Below, piece after piece: positions 1 through 5,485 of a stretch of 7,248 bases of DNA (position 1 is the first letter of the stretch; every line of letters starts with the position of its first letter). A program made the position numbers and the translations under genes. The notes beneath the pieces are model-generated. The model was given only the letters and a program-made list of their open reading frames with translations. It was not told the origin of the DNA and did not search any database. This DNA comes from DATKYK01 sp034430255 (GTDB lineage: Bacteria; Chloroflexota; Dehalococcoidia; E44-bin15). The DNA is taken from contig DAOUEU010000140.1 in NCBI GenBank assembly GCA_034430255.1, positions 1 to 7,248 of the forward strand, given 5' to 3'.

Positions 1-199
1 TCTCATCATCGATCTTTCGAAGCTGTTGCTCCGCCCTTTGCTTATCACTCTCACATTCAGCAAAGCGAACCTGCTTGCCGCCTGCGGAGTCCAGGCGCAA
101 CGAACCGATAAAGCTTACCGTCGCCCCGTTACTGGAATCACCTCTCACTCTATCTATAATAGTATCAGGGACGATGGGACCCGGTGTTACCTCAACCAC
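1..199 (-). CDS. moaE: Molybdopterin synthase catalytic subunit (MoaE-like), N-terminal part, cut by the window edge
   Basis: MoaE transfers sulfur, delivered as the MoaD thiocarboxylate, onto precursor Z to build molybdopterin in the cytoplasm. Only about 66 N-terminal codons are visible. They start at GTG 199-197 with MVEVTPGPIVPDTIID, then NGATVSFIGSLR at about residues 26-37. This matches the family's first beta strand (GAxVxFxGxVR in MoaE), and LRKIDDE near the edge matches the helix that follows. The catalytic lysine lies outside the window. The start overlaps the ftsH stop codon by 8 nt (GTGGTTGA), so translation is probably coupled. An in-frame GTG at 211-209 is possible, but 199 gives the N-terminus usual for the family. 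There is no strong ribosome binding site at normal spacing; AAGGG lies about 11 nt upstream. The identification rests on a short fragment and recalled homologues, so it is probable rather than certain. Confidence 0.68.
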   Translation of the reverse strand, partial: MVEVTPGPIVPDTIIDRVRGDSSNGATVSFIGSLRLDSAGGKQVRFAECESDKQRAEQQLRKIDDE

Positions 200-2111
200 G
201 CTTCTTTGCACCCTTCGCCGCTCTGGCGTTAGGTTCCCTGTTAACGCCCTCCTCATCAGCCTCCGTAGCAGCATCCTCAGCAGCCTCTGTTACCGGCTTA
301 TTGAAGAGCGTCTCCAGTTCCTCGCCCTCAATGGTCTCGCTGGAGATCAATGCCTCCGCCAGCTGCACCAGCTTTCCCCTGTTCTTTGTGAGGATATCAT
401 TGGCCACGCTATACGCGTGCTGAATAAGCTTATCGACCTCCAGATCGATCTCATCGGCAATCTTGTCACCATAGTCCTTTTGCTCCGACACCTCGCGCCC
501 CAGAAAGACCATTTCCTCCCTTCGCCCGAAGGTACGGGGGCCCAGCTTACTGCTCATACCATATTCGGTGACCATCTTGCGGGCTATTTTGGTTGCCTGC
601 TCGATGTCGCTTTCAGGCCCGGTGGTCATTTCACCAAAGATAAGCACCTCGGCACAATGCCCGCCCAGCAGTGTGGCCAGCGTATCGTTAAACTGGGAGC
701 GTGTCCATATATAGCGGTCCTCAGCCGGCAGGAGGCGAGTGTAGCCACCAGTCAAGCCACGGGCGATTATGGAGATCTTATGCACCGCGTCGGCGTTGGG
801 AAGCGTCTTGGCGACCAGGGCATGGCCCGATTCATGGTAAGCGGTTATCTCCTTCTCCTTGGGGCTGATAATCCTGCTCTTGCGCTCCGGCCCTGCCATC
901 ACCCGGTCGATCGACTCCTCAAGCTCCTCAAGGCCGATCTTCTTCTTATCACGCCGCGCCGCCAGTATGGCTGCCTCATTCACCAAGTTGGCGAGGTCAG
1001 CGCCGGAAAAACCTGGGGTCTGTTTGGCCACGGTCTCCAGGTTAGCCGAGTCATCCATCGGCAGGCCTTTGGCATGTACCTCCAGGATCGCCTTACGGCC
1101 CTTAATATCGGGGCGGTCCAGCACCACCTGTCGGTCGAAGCGTCCAGGGCGAAGAAGCGCCGGATCCAGGATGTCGGGACGATTGGTCGCAGCGAGTACG
1201 ATAACCTTAGTGGAGGTCTCAAAGCCATCCATCTCCACCAGTATCTGGTTAAGGGTCTGCTCTCGTTCATCATGTCCACCGCCAAACCCCGCGCCGCGGT
1301 GGCGACCGACGGCATCGATCTCATCGATAAACACAATACAGGGGCTATTGCGCTTGGCCTGCTCAAAGAGGTCCCTTACCCGGGAAGCTCCCACCCCGAC
1401 AAACATCTCTACAAACTCGCTACCGCTCATGGAGTAGAAGGGGACACCGGCCTCACCTGCCACCGCACGACCCAAGAGGGTCTTTCCGGTGCCCGGTGCT
1501 CCCACCAGCAGCACCCCCCGGGGGATGCGCGCCCCCAGCGAGGAGAACTTCTCCGGATTCTTTAAGAACTCCACCACCTCCTGGAGTTCTGCCTTCGCTT
1601 CATCCACCCCAGCGACGTCATTAAAGGTAACGGCGGGGTTGGTGCTGGGGAACAGGCGCGCCTTGCTCCGCCCGAAGCTCATCGCCTGATTACCCGCTCC
1701 CCGCGCCCGGCTGAAGATGAACCAGATTACACCAATAAAGAGCAGTAAAGGAAGCAGGGTGAAGAGCAAACTGCCCCAGTCAAAGCCGCTCTCAGGGATA
1801 AAATCAACCTCCACATCACCTATATTAACATTCCAAGGATCTTTACTCAGATATTCTTCCACTGCAGGCTGGTTTTCAAAGGGGCCGGTTTCCACCCGTA
1901 GCACCGGAGCTTCACTATCCCATCCGGTAATATAATTACCTTGAGCTTCAAACTTCGTAATCTCTCCCTGCTCATAATCGCTTATTAGCTCATTCATGGT
2001 CCCTGTCGGAACCTCTTCGGAAGAGGGGTTGTAAAAGTAAAAAAGGAGCGCTATGATCGCCACGATAACGACCAGGTAAATAACGCCTCTCTTAAGGTAC
2101 CTCGAACCCAT
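192..2111 (-). CDS. ftsH: ATP-dependent zinc metalloprotease FtsH
   Basis: This is a membrane-anchored AAA+ protease that unfolds and degrades membrane and short-lived cytosolic proteins, as a hexamer facing the cytoplasm. The 639 aa are full length for the family. Transmembrane segment 1 is at about residues 10-27, an extracytoplasmic domain at 28-110 and transmembrane segment 2 at about 113-134. The AAA+ module has Walker A GAPGTGKT at 204-211, pore loop FVGV at 237-240, Walker B IVFIDEID at 259-266, and the second region of homology with arginine fingers R321 and R324 in RPGRFDRQ. The protease domain has HESGH at 426-430 and the third zinc ligand Asp502 in PESDIEQAT. Two small deviations are GGH at 483-485 where GGR is common, and PESD where ASND is common. 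The tail after about 605 is acidic, then basic and alanine-rich. The ATG at 2111 is preceded by GGGAGA (2122-2117, 5 nt spacing). The downstream moaE-like gene overlaps the stop. Confidence 0.98.
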   Translation of the reverse strand: MGSRYLKRGVIYLVVIVAIIALLFYFYNPSSEEVPTGTMNELISDYEQGEITKFEAQGNYITGWDSEAPVLRVETGPFENQPAVEEYLSKDPWNVNIGDVEVDFIPESGFDWGSLLFTLLPLLLFIGVIWFIFSRARGAGNQAMSFGRSKARLFPSTNPAVTFNDVAGVDEAKAELQEVVEFLKNPEKFSSLGARIPRGVLLVGAPGTGKTLLGRAVAGEAGVPFYSMSGSEFVEMFVGVGASRVRDLFEQAKRNSPCIVFIDEIDAVGRHRGAGFGGGHDEREQTLNQILVEMDGFETSTKVIVLAATNRPDILDPALLRPGRFDRQVVLDRPDIKGRKAILEVHAKGLPMDDSANLETVAKQTPGFSGADLANLVNEAAILAARRDKKKIGLEELEESIDRVMAGPERKSRIISPKEKEITAYHESGHALVAKTLPNADAVHKISIIARGLTGGYTRLLPAEDRYIWTRSQFNDTLATLLGGHCAEVLIFGEMTTGPESDIEQATKIARKMVTEYGMSSKLGPRTFGRREEMVFLGREVSEQKDYGDKIADEIDLEVDKLIQHAYSVANDILTKNRGKLVQLAEALISSETIEGEELETLFNKPVTEAAEDAATEADEEGVNREPNARAAKGAKKRG

Positions 2112-2159
2112 TCATTTCTCCCAACCGCTAGCCGTGCAGCGGTAGTGTACTACTATATC

Positions 2160-2199
2160 AGTATACCAGAAGTATACCAGAAAACGCCCAACAATTAAA
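2160..2199 (-). promoter_or_regulatory. ftsH promoter region with duplicated extended -10 element
   Basis: Read on the minus strand, TGGTATACT (an extended -10, TGn-TATAAT-like) occurs twice, with -10 hexamers at 2176-2171 and 2165-2160. The cause is an exact 11-bp tandem duplication, GTATACCAGAA on the plus strand at 2161-2171 and 2172-2182. The upstream copy has a weak -35, TTTAAT at 2199-2194, with 17-bp spacing. The downstream copy has no recognisable -35 and would depend on the TGn extension. Predicted start points near 2164 and 2153 would leave a 42-53 nt leader before ftsH. No heat-shock sigma or CIRCE-type site was seen. Promoter assignment is by motif only. Confidence 0.55.
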
Positions 2200-2344
2200 T
2201 CTAAGGGGAACTCCCGGTCTCTCTCCTTTTTTCAACCCCTACCGACTAAAATACTACAGTATCGGAACTCCTTAGTGAGTGAGTTCAGATGCGGTTGATA
2301 ATGCAGGCGAACCAGCTTAGCTTCGCGTTCGTCTCTCATAAGGG

Positions 2345-2425
2345 GTCATCATCCGGCTTGACCGGATGATCCAGAAAACATGCTGAACCAGTTTCTGGAT
2401 TGCCCGATCGAGTCGGGCAATGACA
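2345..2425. repeat. REP-like pair of inverted palindromes
   Basis: There are two hairpins of the same build, each a 9-bp perfect stem with a 5-nt loop. Hairpin 1 pairs ATCATCCGG (2348-2356) with CCGGATGAT (2362-2370). Hairpin 2 pairs ATTGCCCGA (2399-2407) with TCGGGCAAT (2413-2421). They sit as mirror images. GTCAT at 2345-2349 matches ATGAC at 2420-2424. The flanking arms ATCCAGAAA (2369-2377) and TTTCTGGAT (2392-2400) are also inverted copies. The unit resembles the paired REP/BIME or small non-autonomous elements scattered in intergenic DNA of many bacteria. A related single palindrome occurs at 5486-5511. Confidence 0.75.
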
Positions 2426-2439
2426 GGGGCAGCCTGCAG

Positions 2440-2473
2440 CGGGTAATGACAGTTTGGGTGGAAGTCGGGCAAT
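2440..2473. repeat. Degenerate half-copies of the REP-like element
   Basis: CGGGTAATGACA at 2440-2451 repeats the right arm CGGGCAATGACA of the adjacent palindrome (2414-2425) with one substitution. AGTCGGGCAAT at 2463-2473 is an exact 11-nt copy of 2411-2421. Neither has its left arm, so they look like decayed remnants of further copies. Confidence 0.45.
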
Positions 2474-2509
2474 CTTCTCTTTCGATCCACGGATTAAGGG
2501 GGATTGCGG

Positions 2510-2538
2510 TTGCCTCACTAATTAAGCTGTATTATACT
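2510..2538 (+). promoter_or_regulatory. Sigma-70-type promoter for the DUF3786 gene
   Basis: TTGCCT (2510-2515, 4/6 match to TTGACA) and TATACT (2533-2538, 5/6 match to TATAAT) are separated by exactly 17 bp. The expected start point is about 2545, essentially at the start codon (GTG 2544 or ATG 2547). The transcript would be leaderless or nearly so, and no Shine-Dalgarno sequence is present. Assigned by motif only. Confidence 0.55.
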
Positions 2539-2546
2539 GAGTAGTG

Positions 2547-3146
2547 ATGAGCCTGGATGACGCTTATGAGAATGCGGTAAGAGACATGGCACGGCTCAGC
2601 CCAAACGTTGCTGCCGCTACCAGCGGGTGCAGCTTCAATGAGGGACTCTTTACTGTGCCCTTCTTCCACCGCTCCTTCTCCGTACACTTCCCCGAGATTA
2701 AGGTATCCGAAGTGGGAAGCGATACCCCGCGCCCCCCTTGGCTCGACATACTTCTAATGCACTACCTGGTGAATGCAGATGGCACGCCCGTATCTGGCAT
2801 GTGGATTGCCTATCGTAATCTCCCCGGCGCCCACCTATTCGAGCAAAGGTTCAACAACATGGCGATACGACCCCTTCTGGACACCTTCGGCAACGACGCT
2901 GACGGGTTTAGCCAGGCAGCCCTGGCCATCGGTGGAAAGCCAATGACCCGCACCGGCGATGCCGCCTTCCGTTTTCTGGCACTGCCCAAAATCCCTGTGG
3001 GGTGTATCCTGTATCTCGGCGATGACGAGGTGTCCCCCTCCATCAATATACTCTTCGATGCCGCTTCACCCCACTACCTGCCTACCGAGGACCTTTCCTA
3101 TCTAGGCCTGTCCCTAGTCATAGAATTACGCGGCCATAAAACATAG
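2547..3146 (+). CDS. DUF3786 domain protein of unknown function
   Basis: This is a cytosolic protein of about 199 aa with no signal peptide or membrane segment. It follows the DUF3786 pattern as I recall it (numbering from GTG 2544). There is an early Cys29 in TSGCSFNEG, then LMHYLVNADGTPVSG at 71-85, WIAYRNLPG at 87-95, AIGGKPM at 128-134, GDAAFRFLALPKIPVG at 138-153, and the acidic C-terminal block LGDDEVSP at 158-165. The last section is ILFDAASPHYLPTEDL at 169-184. DUF3786 occurs mainly in anaerobes, often near Fe-S, corrinoid or C1-metabolism genes, but its function is not established. GTG 2544 and ATG 2547 are adjacent in-frame starts; I prefer the ATG. Both lie right after a -10 hexamer with no ribosome binding site, which suggests leaderless translation. 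It may belong with the Fe-S operon that begins 216 nt downstream. Confidence 0.85.
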   Translation: MSLDDAYENAVRDMARLSPNVAAATSGCSFNEGLFTVPFFHRSFSVHFPEIKVSEVGSDTPRPPWLDILLMHYLVNADGTPVSGMWIAYRNLPGAHLFEQRFNNMAIRPLLDTFGNDADGFSQAALAIGGKPMTRTGDAAFRFLALPKIPVGCILYLGDDEVSPSINILFDAASPHYLPTEDLSYLGLSLVIELRGHKT

Positions 3147-3148
3147 TT

Positions 3149-3210
3149 CAAGTGATGAGGTCGGATATCCTGGCAAGATTTGACATGCCAACATAAAACC
3201 GAATCACTTG
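3149..3210 (+). other. Nested RNA stem-loop in the 3' region of the DUF3786 gene
   Basis: Just after the DUF3786 stop the sequence can fold into three stacked helices. The outer one is CAAGTGAT (3149-3156) with ATCACTTG (3203-3210). Inside it TCGG (3161-3164) pairs with CCGA (3199-3202), leaving a 4-nt bulge GAGG on the 5' side only. The apical stem is TGGCA (3171-3175) with TGCCA (3186-3190) and a 10-nt loop. No U-run follows, so it is not a standard intrinsic terminator. Instead GGAGGAG (3210-3216) follows directly. It could stabilise the mRNA 3' end or act as a cis-regulatory element of the downstream operon. No known riboswitch class was recognised. Confidence 0.4.
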
Positions 3211-3362
3211 GAGGAGAAATATAAGTAGCAAGTTGAGTAATCATGGGTTAAGTAAAATACCTGAGCGCTTACTCAGGAGCGTACCGCCCGCGGAAACGGA
3301 TTGGTTTAAATTTCTAGCCATGTGCTGGCGAGGCACGAGAAGATCTTTAAAGGGGGTAAGCT
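3211..3362 (+). other. Leader region of the Fe-S operon
   Basis: This 152-nt stretch precedes the operon's first gene. A hairpin pairs CCTGAG (3260-3265) with CTCAGG (3272-3277). A -10-like TAAAAT (3253-3258) sits just before it, but the nearest -35-like TTGAGT (3233-3238) is only 14 bp away, so a promoter here is weak. A second possible stem pairs GTGC with GCAC around 3322-3336. One frame is open from after TAA 3194 to TGA 3370 and is treated as a finding, not a gene. The ribosome binding site for the next gene, AAAGGGGG (3349-3356), closes the region. Confidence 0.35.
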
Positions 3363-4199
3363 ATGTGTGATTGGTGTGAGAAGTACGGTGATGGTTATGA
3401 GAGGTGGTACTTCAACCCGGCTAACTACGCGAGGAGGCTCTACAAGATTAGAAGGGAGGAGGCCGAGGCATCAGGGGCGGATGCCAACCCCCAGTCCGCA
3501 GGGGGAATGGCAGTGGTGGGCCACGATTTCCTGGAGGCCCGGGACAGAGGGGACACCGCGGAGGTGGAGCGGATGAAGCAACAGGTAGAGGGTGCTATGT
3601 GGCTCACCCACTTCGGCCAGGTGATAACCCTTGAGGAGGCGCTCAAGATCACCGACATCATGTACCCCATTTGCCTGATAACCTGTGCCTGCCGCCGCTC
3701 CATGGAGGGTCTCCCCGACGAGGAGAACTTCACCTGCATGGGCATGGGTCCAGGCATGTACAAGTGGGAGCGCTGGCCCGACACCTATCGGGGAGGGGTC
3801 CACTTCCTCACCCCCGATGAGGCAAAGGAGGTTCTGAACAAGCTCGACAAGAGGGGGCTGGTGCACTCTATATACACCTTTGGCACCCCCTATCTCGGTG
3901 GACTCTGTAACTGTGACTACCCCGATTGTGCCGCCATCAGGACGGTGGTCGATCTCGATGTCAAGATCCTGTGGAAAGGACACTACGTGGCCAAGATCGA
4001 CCCCGAGCTGTGTAATGGCTGCGCCTCCTGCGTTCACCGATGCCAGTTCAGGGCGCTCAGCTTCATCCCCAGCAGGAACAAGGCCTACATCGACCAGTTC
4101 CAGTGCTTCGGCTGCGGCCTCTGCGTCTCCGAGTGTGATCAGGATGCGATCACCCTGGTGGAGCGGACCAGCCTACCCGCACTGGCAAACGTGTGGTAA
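3363..4199 (+). CDS. Multi-cysteine iron-sulfur protein with C-terminal 2x[4Fe-4S] ferredoxin domain
   Basis: This 278-aa soluble protein is probably an electron carrier or redox-enzyme subunit. Its C-terminal third is a bacterial-type dicluster ferredoxin: CNGCASCVHRC at 217-227 and CFGCGLCVSEC at 248-258. Each is CxxCxxCxxxC, but the proline that usually follows the last cysteine is replaced by Gln228 and Asp259. Upstream are nine more cysteines: MCDWC (C2, C5), CLITCAC (C104, C108, C110), C125, and CNCDYPDC (C182, C184, C189). The N-terminal MCxxC..GxG..WYxNxxNY layout and the CxCRR and CNC..C elements recall a family of anaerobe proteins usually annotated only as 4Fe-4S binding protein. 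The middle (150-166, PDEAKEVLNKLDKRGLVH) reads as a helix-turn-helix or winged-helix-like stretch. The ATG is supported by AAAGGGGG 6 nt upstream. The next ferredoxin gene follows after 22 nt. The partner enzyme and substrate are unknown. Confidence 0.88.
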   Translation: MCDWCEKYGDGYERWYFNPANYARRLYKIRREEAEASGADANPQSAGGMAVVGHDFLEARDRGDTAEVERMKQQVEGAMWLTHFGQVITLEEALKITDIMYPICLITCACRRSMEGLPDEENFTCMGMGPGMYKWERWPDTYRGGVHFLTPDEAKEVLNKLDKRGLVHSIYTFGTPYLGGLCNCDYPDCAAIRTVVDLDVKILWKGHYVAKIDPELCNGCASCVHRCQFRALSFIPSRNKAYIDQFQCFGCGLCVSECDQDAITLVERTSLPALANVW

Positions 4200-4221
4200 T
4201 CATGAATGGAAGGTGATTAAA

Positions 4222-4476
4222 ATGCTGCCAGCAGTAACCGTTGACGACGAAAAGTGTAAAGAGCCCGCCTCATGCCGCAAGTGTCTGCTCATATGCCCCA
4301 CCCATGTCCTGGGTCTGGGCACCGATGTAGGGGCACAGAAGTTCCGCGAGATAGATCCTAGCCACTTCATCGTGAGACCGGTGCGCCTCGACAAGTGTAG
4401 CGGCTGCATGGATTGTGTCGAGGTCTGCCCCCAGAATGCCATCCAGGTGAGCTTCAGTGGAGGTGATGCAAGATGA
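4222..4476 (+). CDS. Small dicluster [4Fe-4S] ferredoxin
   Basis: This 84-aa electron carrier has two cluster motifs. The first, C12-x5-C18-x2-C21-x3-C25-P (CKEPASCRKCLLICP), has five residues instead of two between the first cysteines. The second, C59-x2-C62-x2-C65-x3-C69-P (CSGCMDCVEVCP), is standard. A stretch of 33 residues separates them, including DPSHFIVRPVRLDKC. The ATG at 4222 has GGAAGGTG at 4208-4215, 6 nt away. An in-frame GTG at 4213 would lie inside that site, so it is not preferred. The stop overlaps the next gene's start as ATGA (4473-4476), which implies translational coupling and probably joint function. Its redox partners are likely the upstream 278-aa protein and the downstream 194-aa protein, by position only. 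Confidence 0.9.
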   Translation: MLPAVTVDDEKCKEPASCRKCLLICPTHVLGLGTDVGAQKFREIDPSHFIVRPVRLDKCSGCMDCVEVCPQNAIQVSFSGGDAR

Positions 4477-5057
4477 CAATGGGTTGGAAGTACGCAAACC
4501 CAATAAAGGAGAAACTGATAACCCTGGAGGAGCCGGGGAAAGCGCTGCCATTCGATGCGGACCGGGGGCTGGTGGAAGAGGTCATGTCGCGATGCGACAT
4601 TAAGGCGCTGGTGGAAAGCCTGAAGGGCAAGGGTGAGAAAGTGGCCAGAGAGGCCCTGGAGTCCTTCGGCAGGGAGCTGATGAAGCTTACCATCGAGCTT
4701 GCCGATGGCAAGTACATCGACCGCACTGGCGAGATGGTGGAGAGAGTAGCCAGGCAGACCGATATCTCCTTCCCCCATCGCCTCGAGCGCTATGTGGAGC
4801 TAGCCATCTTGTCCTCGCGACCCACCGACAGGTGGAACATCGCCAGGGCTACCACCAGGGAGCTGGTGCTTCAGGTCTCCAGTTGTGCCCTGAACCAGGC
4901 ACTAGCGGAGGCCGGACTCGCCCTCCCCTGTAAAGCGATGTGCCTTGCCAGCTTCGAGGTTGCCGCTACCAAGACCGGCGATAAATTGAGCATGGAGATG
5001 AGCAAGACGCTGACCAAGGATGGCATGTGTGAGTTCAGTTTCTCGCTCCAGCCCTAG
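4473..5057 (+). CDS. Protein of unknown function in the Fe-S operon; distant resemblance to the ATC hydrolase-like family
   Basis: This 194-aa soluble protein has no membrane segment. The first half is helical and charged (KALVESLKGKGEKVAREAL at about 44-62). The second half contains HRLERYVELAILSSRPTDRW at 102-121, then C138 in VSSCALN and a close pair C153/C157 in LPCKAMC. It ends with a short segment in which hydrophobic and polar residues alternate around C186 (DGMCEFSFSL). The C-terminal pattern, CxxxC then a GxxCxFxF ending, recalls proteins annotated as L-2-amino-thiazoline-4-carboxylic acid hydrolase-like (DUF6125 type), but I cannot confirm this. The ATG overlaps the ferredoxin stop by 4 nt and has a strong GGAGGTGA at 4459-4466, 6 nt away. 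Tight coupling to the ferredoxin suggests a redox-linked role or a partner enzyme that receives electrons. Confidence 0.85.
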   Translation: MTMGWKYANPIKEKLITLEEPGKALPFDADRGLVEEVMSRCDIKALVESLKGKGEKVAREALESFGRELMKLTIELADGKYIDRTGEMVERVARQTDISFPHRLERYVELAILSSRPTDRWNIARATTRELVLQVSSCALNQALAEAGLALPCKAMCLASFEVAATKTGDKLSMEMSKTLTKDGMCEFSFSLQP

Positions 5058-5376
5058 GATAAGGGTCGGGTTCGGCCTGTTCCTGCCGCCCCCACATCGC
5101 GGATGGCACGGGTCAGGGGGATTCAGCAGCCTGCATTGCTCTAGGGGCTTCCGCGCCCACCGGGTAGGGCTGGAGGAGTTCCTGGAGGAGTGGTACGACC
5201 GAAGCGCCGAGAGATGCGACCTCTTCGATAACATAAGCGAGGTGGATAAATACAGCGTCACCTGCACCGTGTGTCGCCACTTCGAGGAGGGGTGCTGCGC
5301 CTCCGACTCCAAGGGCCCCAGTATCCTCAGCCTGCTAAAGGCATCCTATATACACGATGGCCTGGCCTGGCACTAG
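5020..5376 (+). CDS. Short cysteine-rich ORF, possibly a truncated or remnant gene
   Basis: The product is not recognised. From about residue 48 the 118-codon frame looks like real protein: VGLEEFLEEWYDRSAERC at 49-66, then C82/C85 in TCTVC and C92/C93 in EGCC, ending IHDGLAWH. Codon use there matches the operon, with many C or G third positions. The first 47 residues are Ser-, Arg-, Pro- and Gly-rich, and the first 13 codons overlap the end of the previous gene, so they look non-biological. The only in-frame ATG is 5020, which has AAGGA 5 nt upstream but requires a 38-nt overlap. No ATG, GTG or TTG lies near residue 48; only a CTG at 5170. Either a long overlap, a non-standard start, a sequencing error or a 5' deletion is possible. 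The cysteine-rich content fits the operon's Fe-S theme. Confidence 0.42.
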   Translation: MACVSSVSRSSPRIRVGFGLFLPPPHRGWHGSGGFSSLHCSRGFRAHRVGLEEFLEEWYDRSAERCDLFDNISEVDKYSVTCTVCRHFEEGCCASDSKGPSILSLLKASYIHDGLAWH

Positions 5377-5485
5377 TAACCGAAGAACCCGACTGACATT
5401 CTGACCCCCATTTGTCGGAGGAGGAGTCGAACTGATATTTTTTAAAATACTCTTTCTCTGCCCCTTAGCTTCACTCAGGGTCTCT

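Larger units (their letters stand above)
2112..2546. other. Divergent intergenic region between ftsH and the DUF3786 gene
   Basis: This 435-nt gap lies between divergently transcribed genes. It holds the ftsH promoter at its left end, a REP-like palindrome pair at 2345-2425 with degenerate half-copies to 2473, and the DUF3786 promoter at its right end. The stretch 2200-2344 shows no gene, no strong hairpin and no recognised site. A 60-codon minus-strand reading frame over 2336-2518 comes from the repeat and is not believed to be a gene. Confidence 0.7.

Noticed and set aside
75..1565. A 496-codon open frame on the plus strand opposite ftsH
   Set aside because: It lies entirely antisense to a clear ftsH, has no family resemblance, and is explained by the codon bias of ftsH on the other strand.
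2336..2518. A 60-codon minus-strand frame in the ftsH-DUF3786 gap
   Set aside because: Its peptide (SGNPETGS, DHPVKPDDD) is a known false translation of REP-like palindromes.
3180..3185. TTGACA as a -35 for the Fe-S operon
   Set aside because: No -10-like hexamer lies 16-18 bp downstream, and the site is in the apical loop of the nested stem-loop.
3471..4037. A 188-codon minus-strand frame opposite the 278-aa Fe-S protein
   Set aside because: It is antisense to a gene with clear ferredoxin motifs; the frame is a by-product of its codon use.
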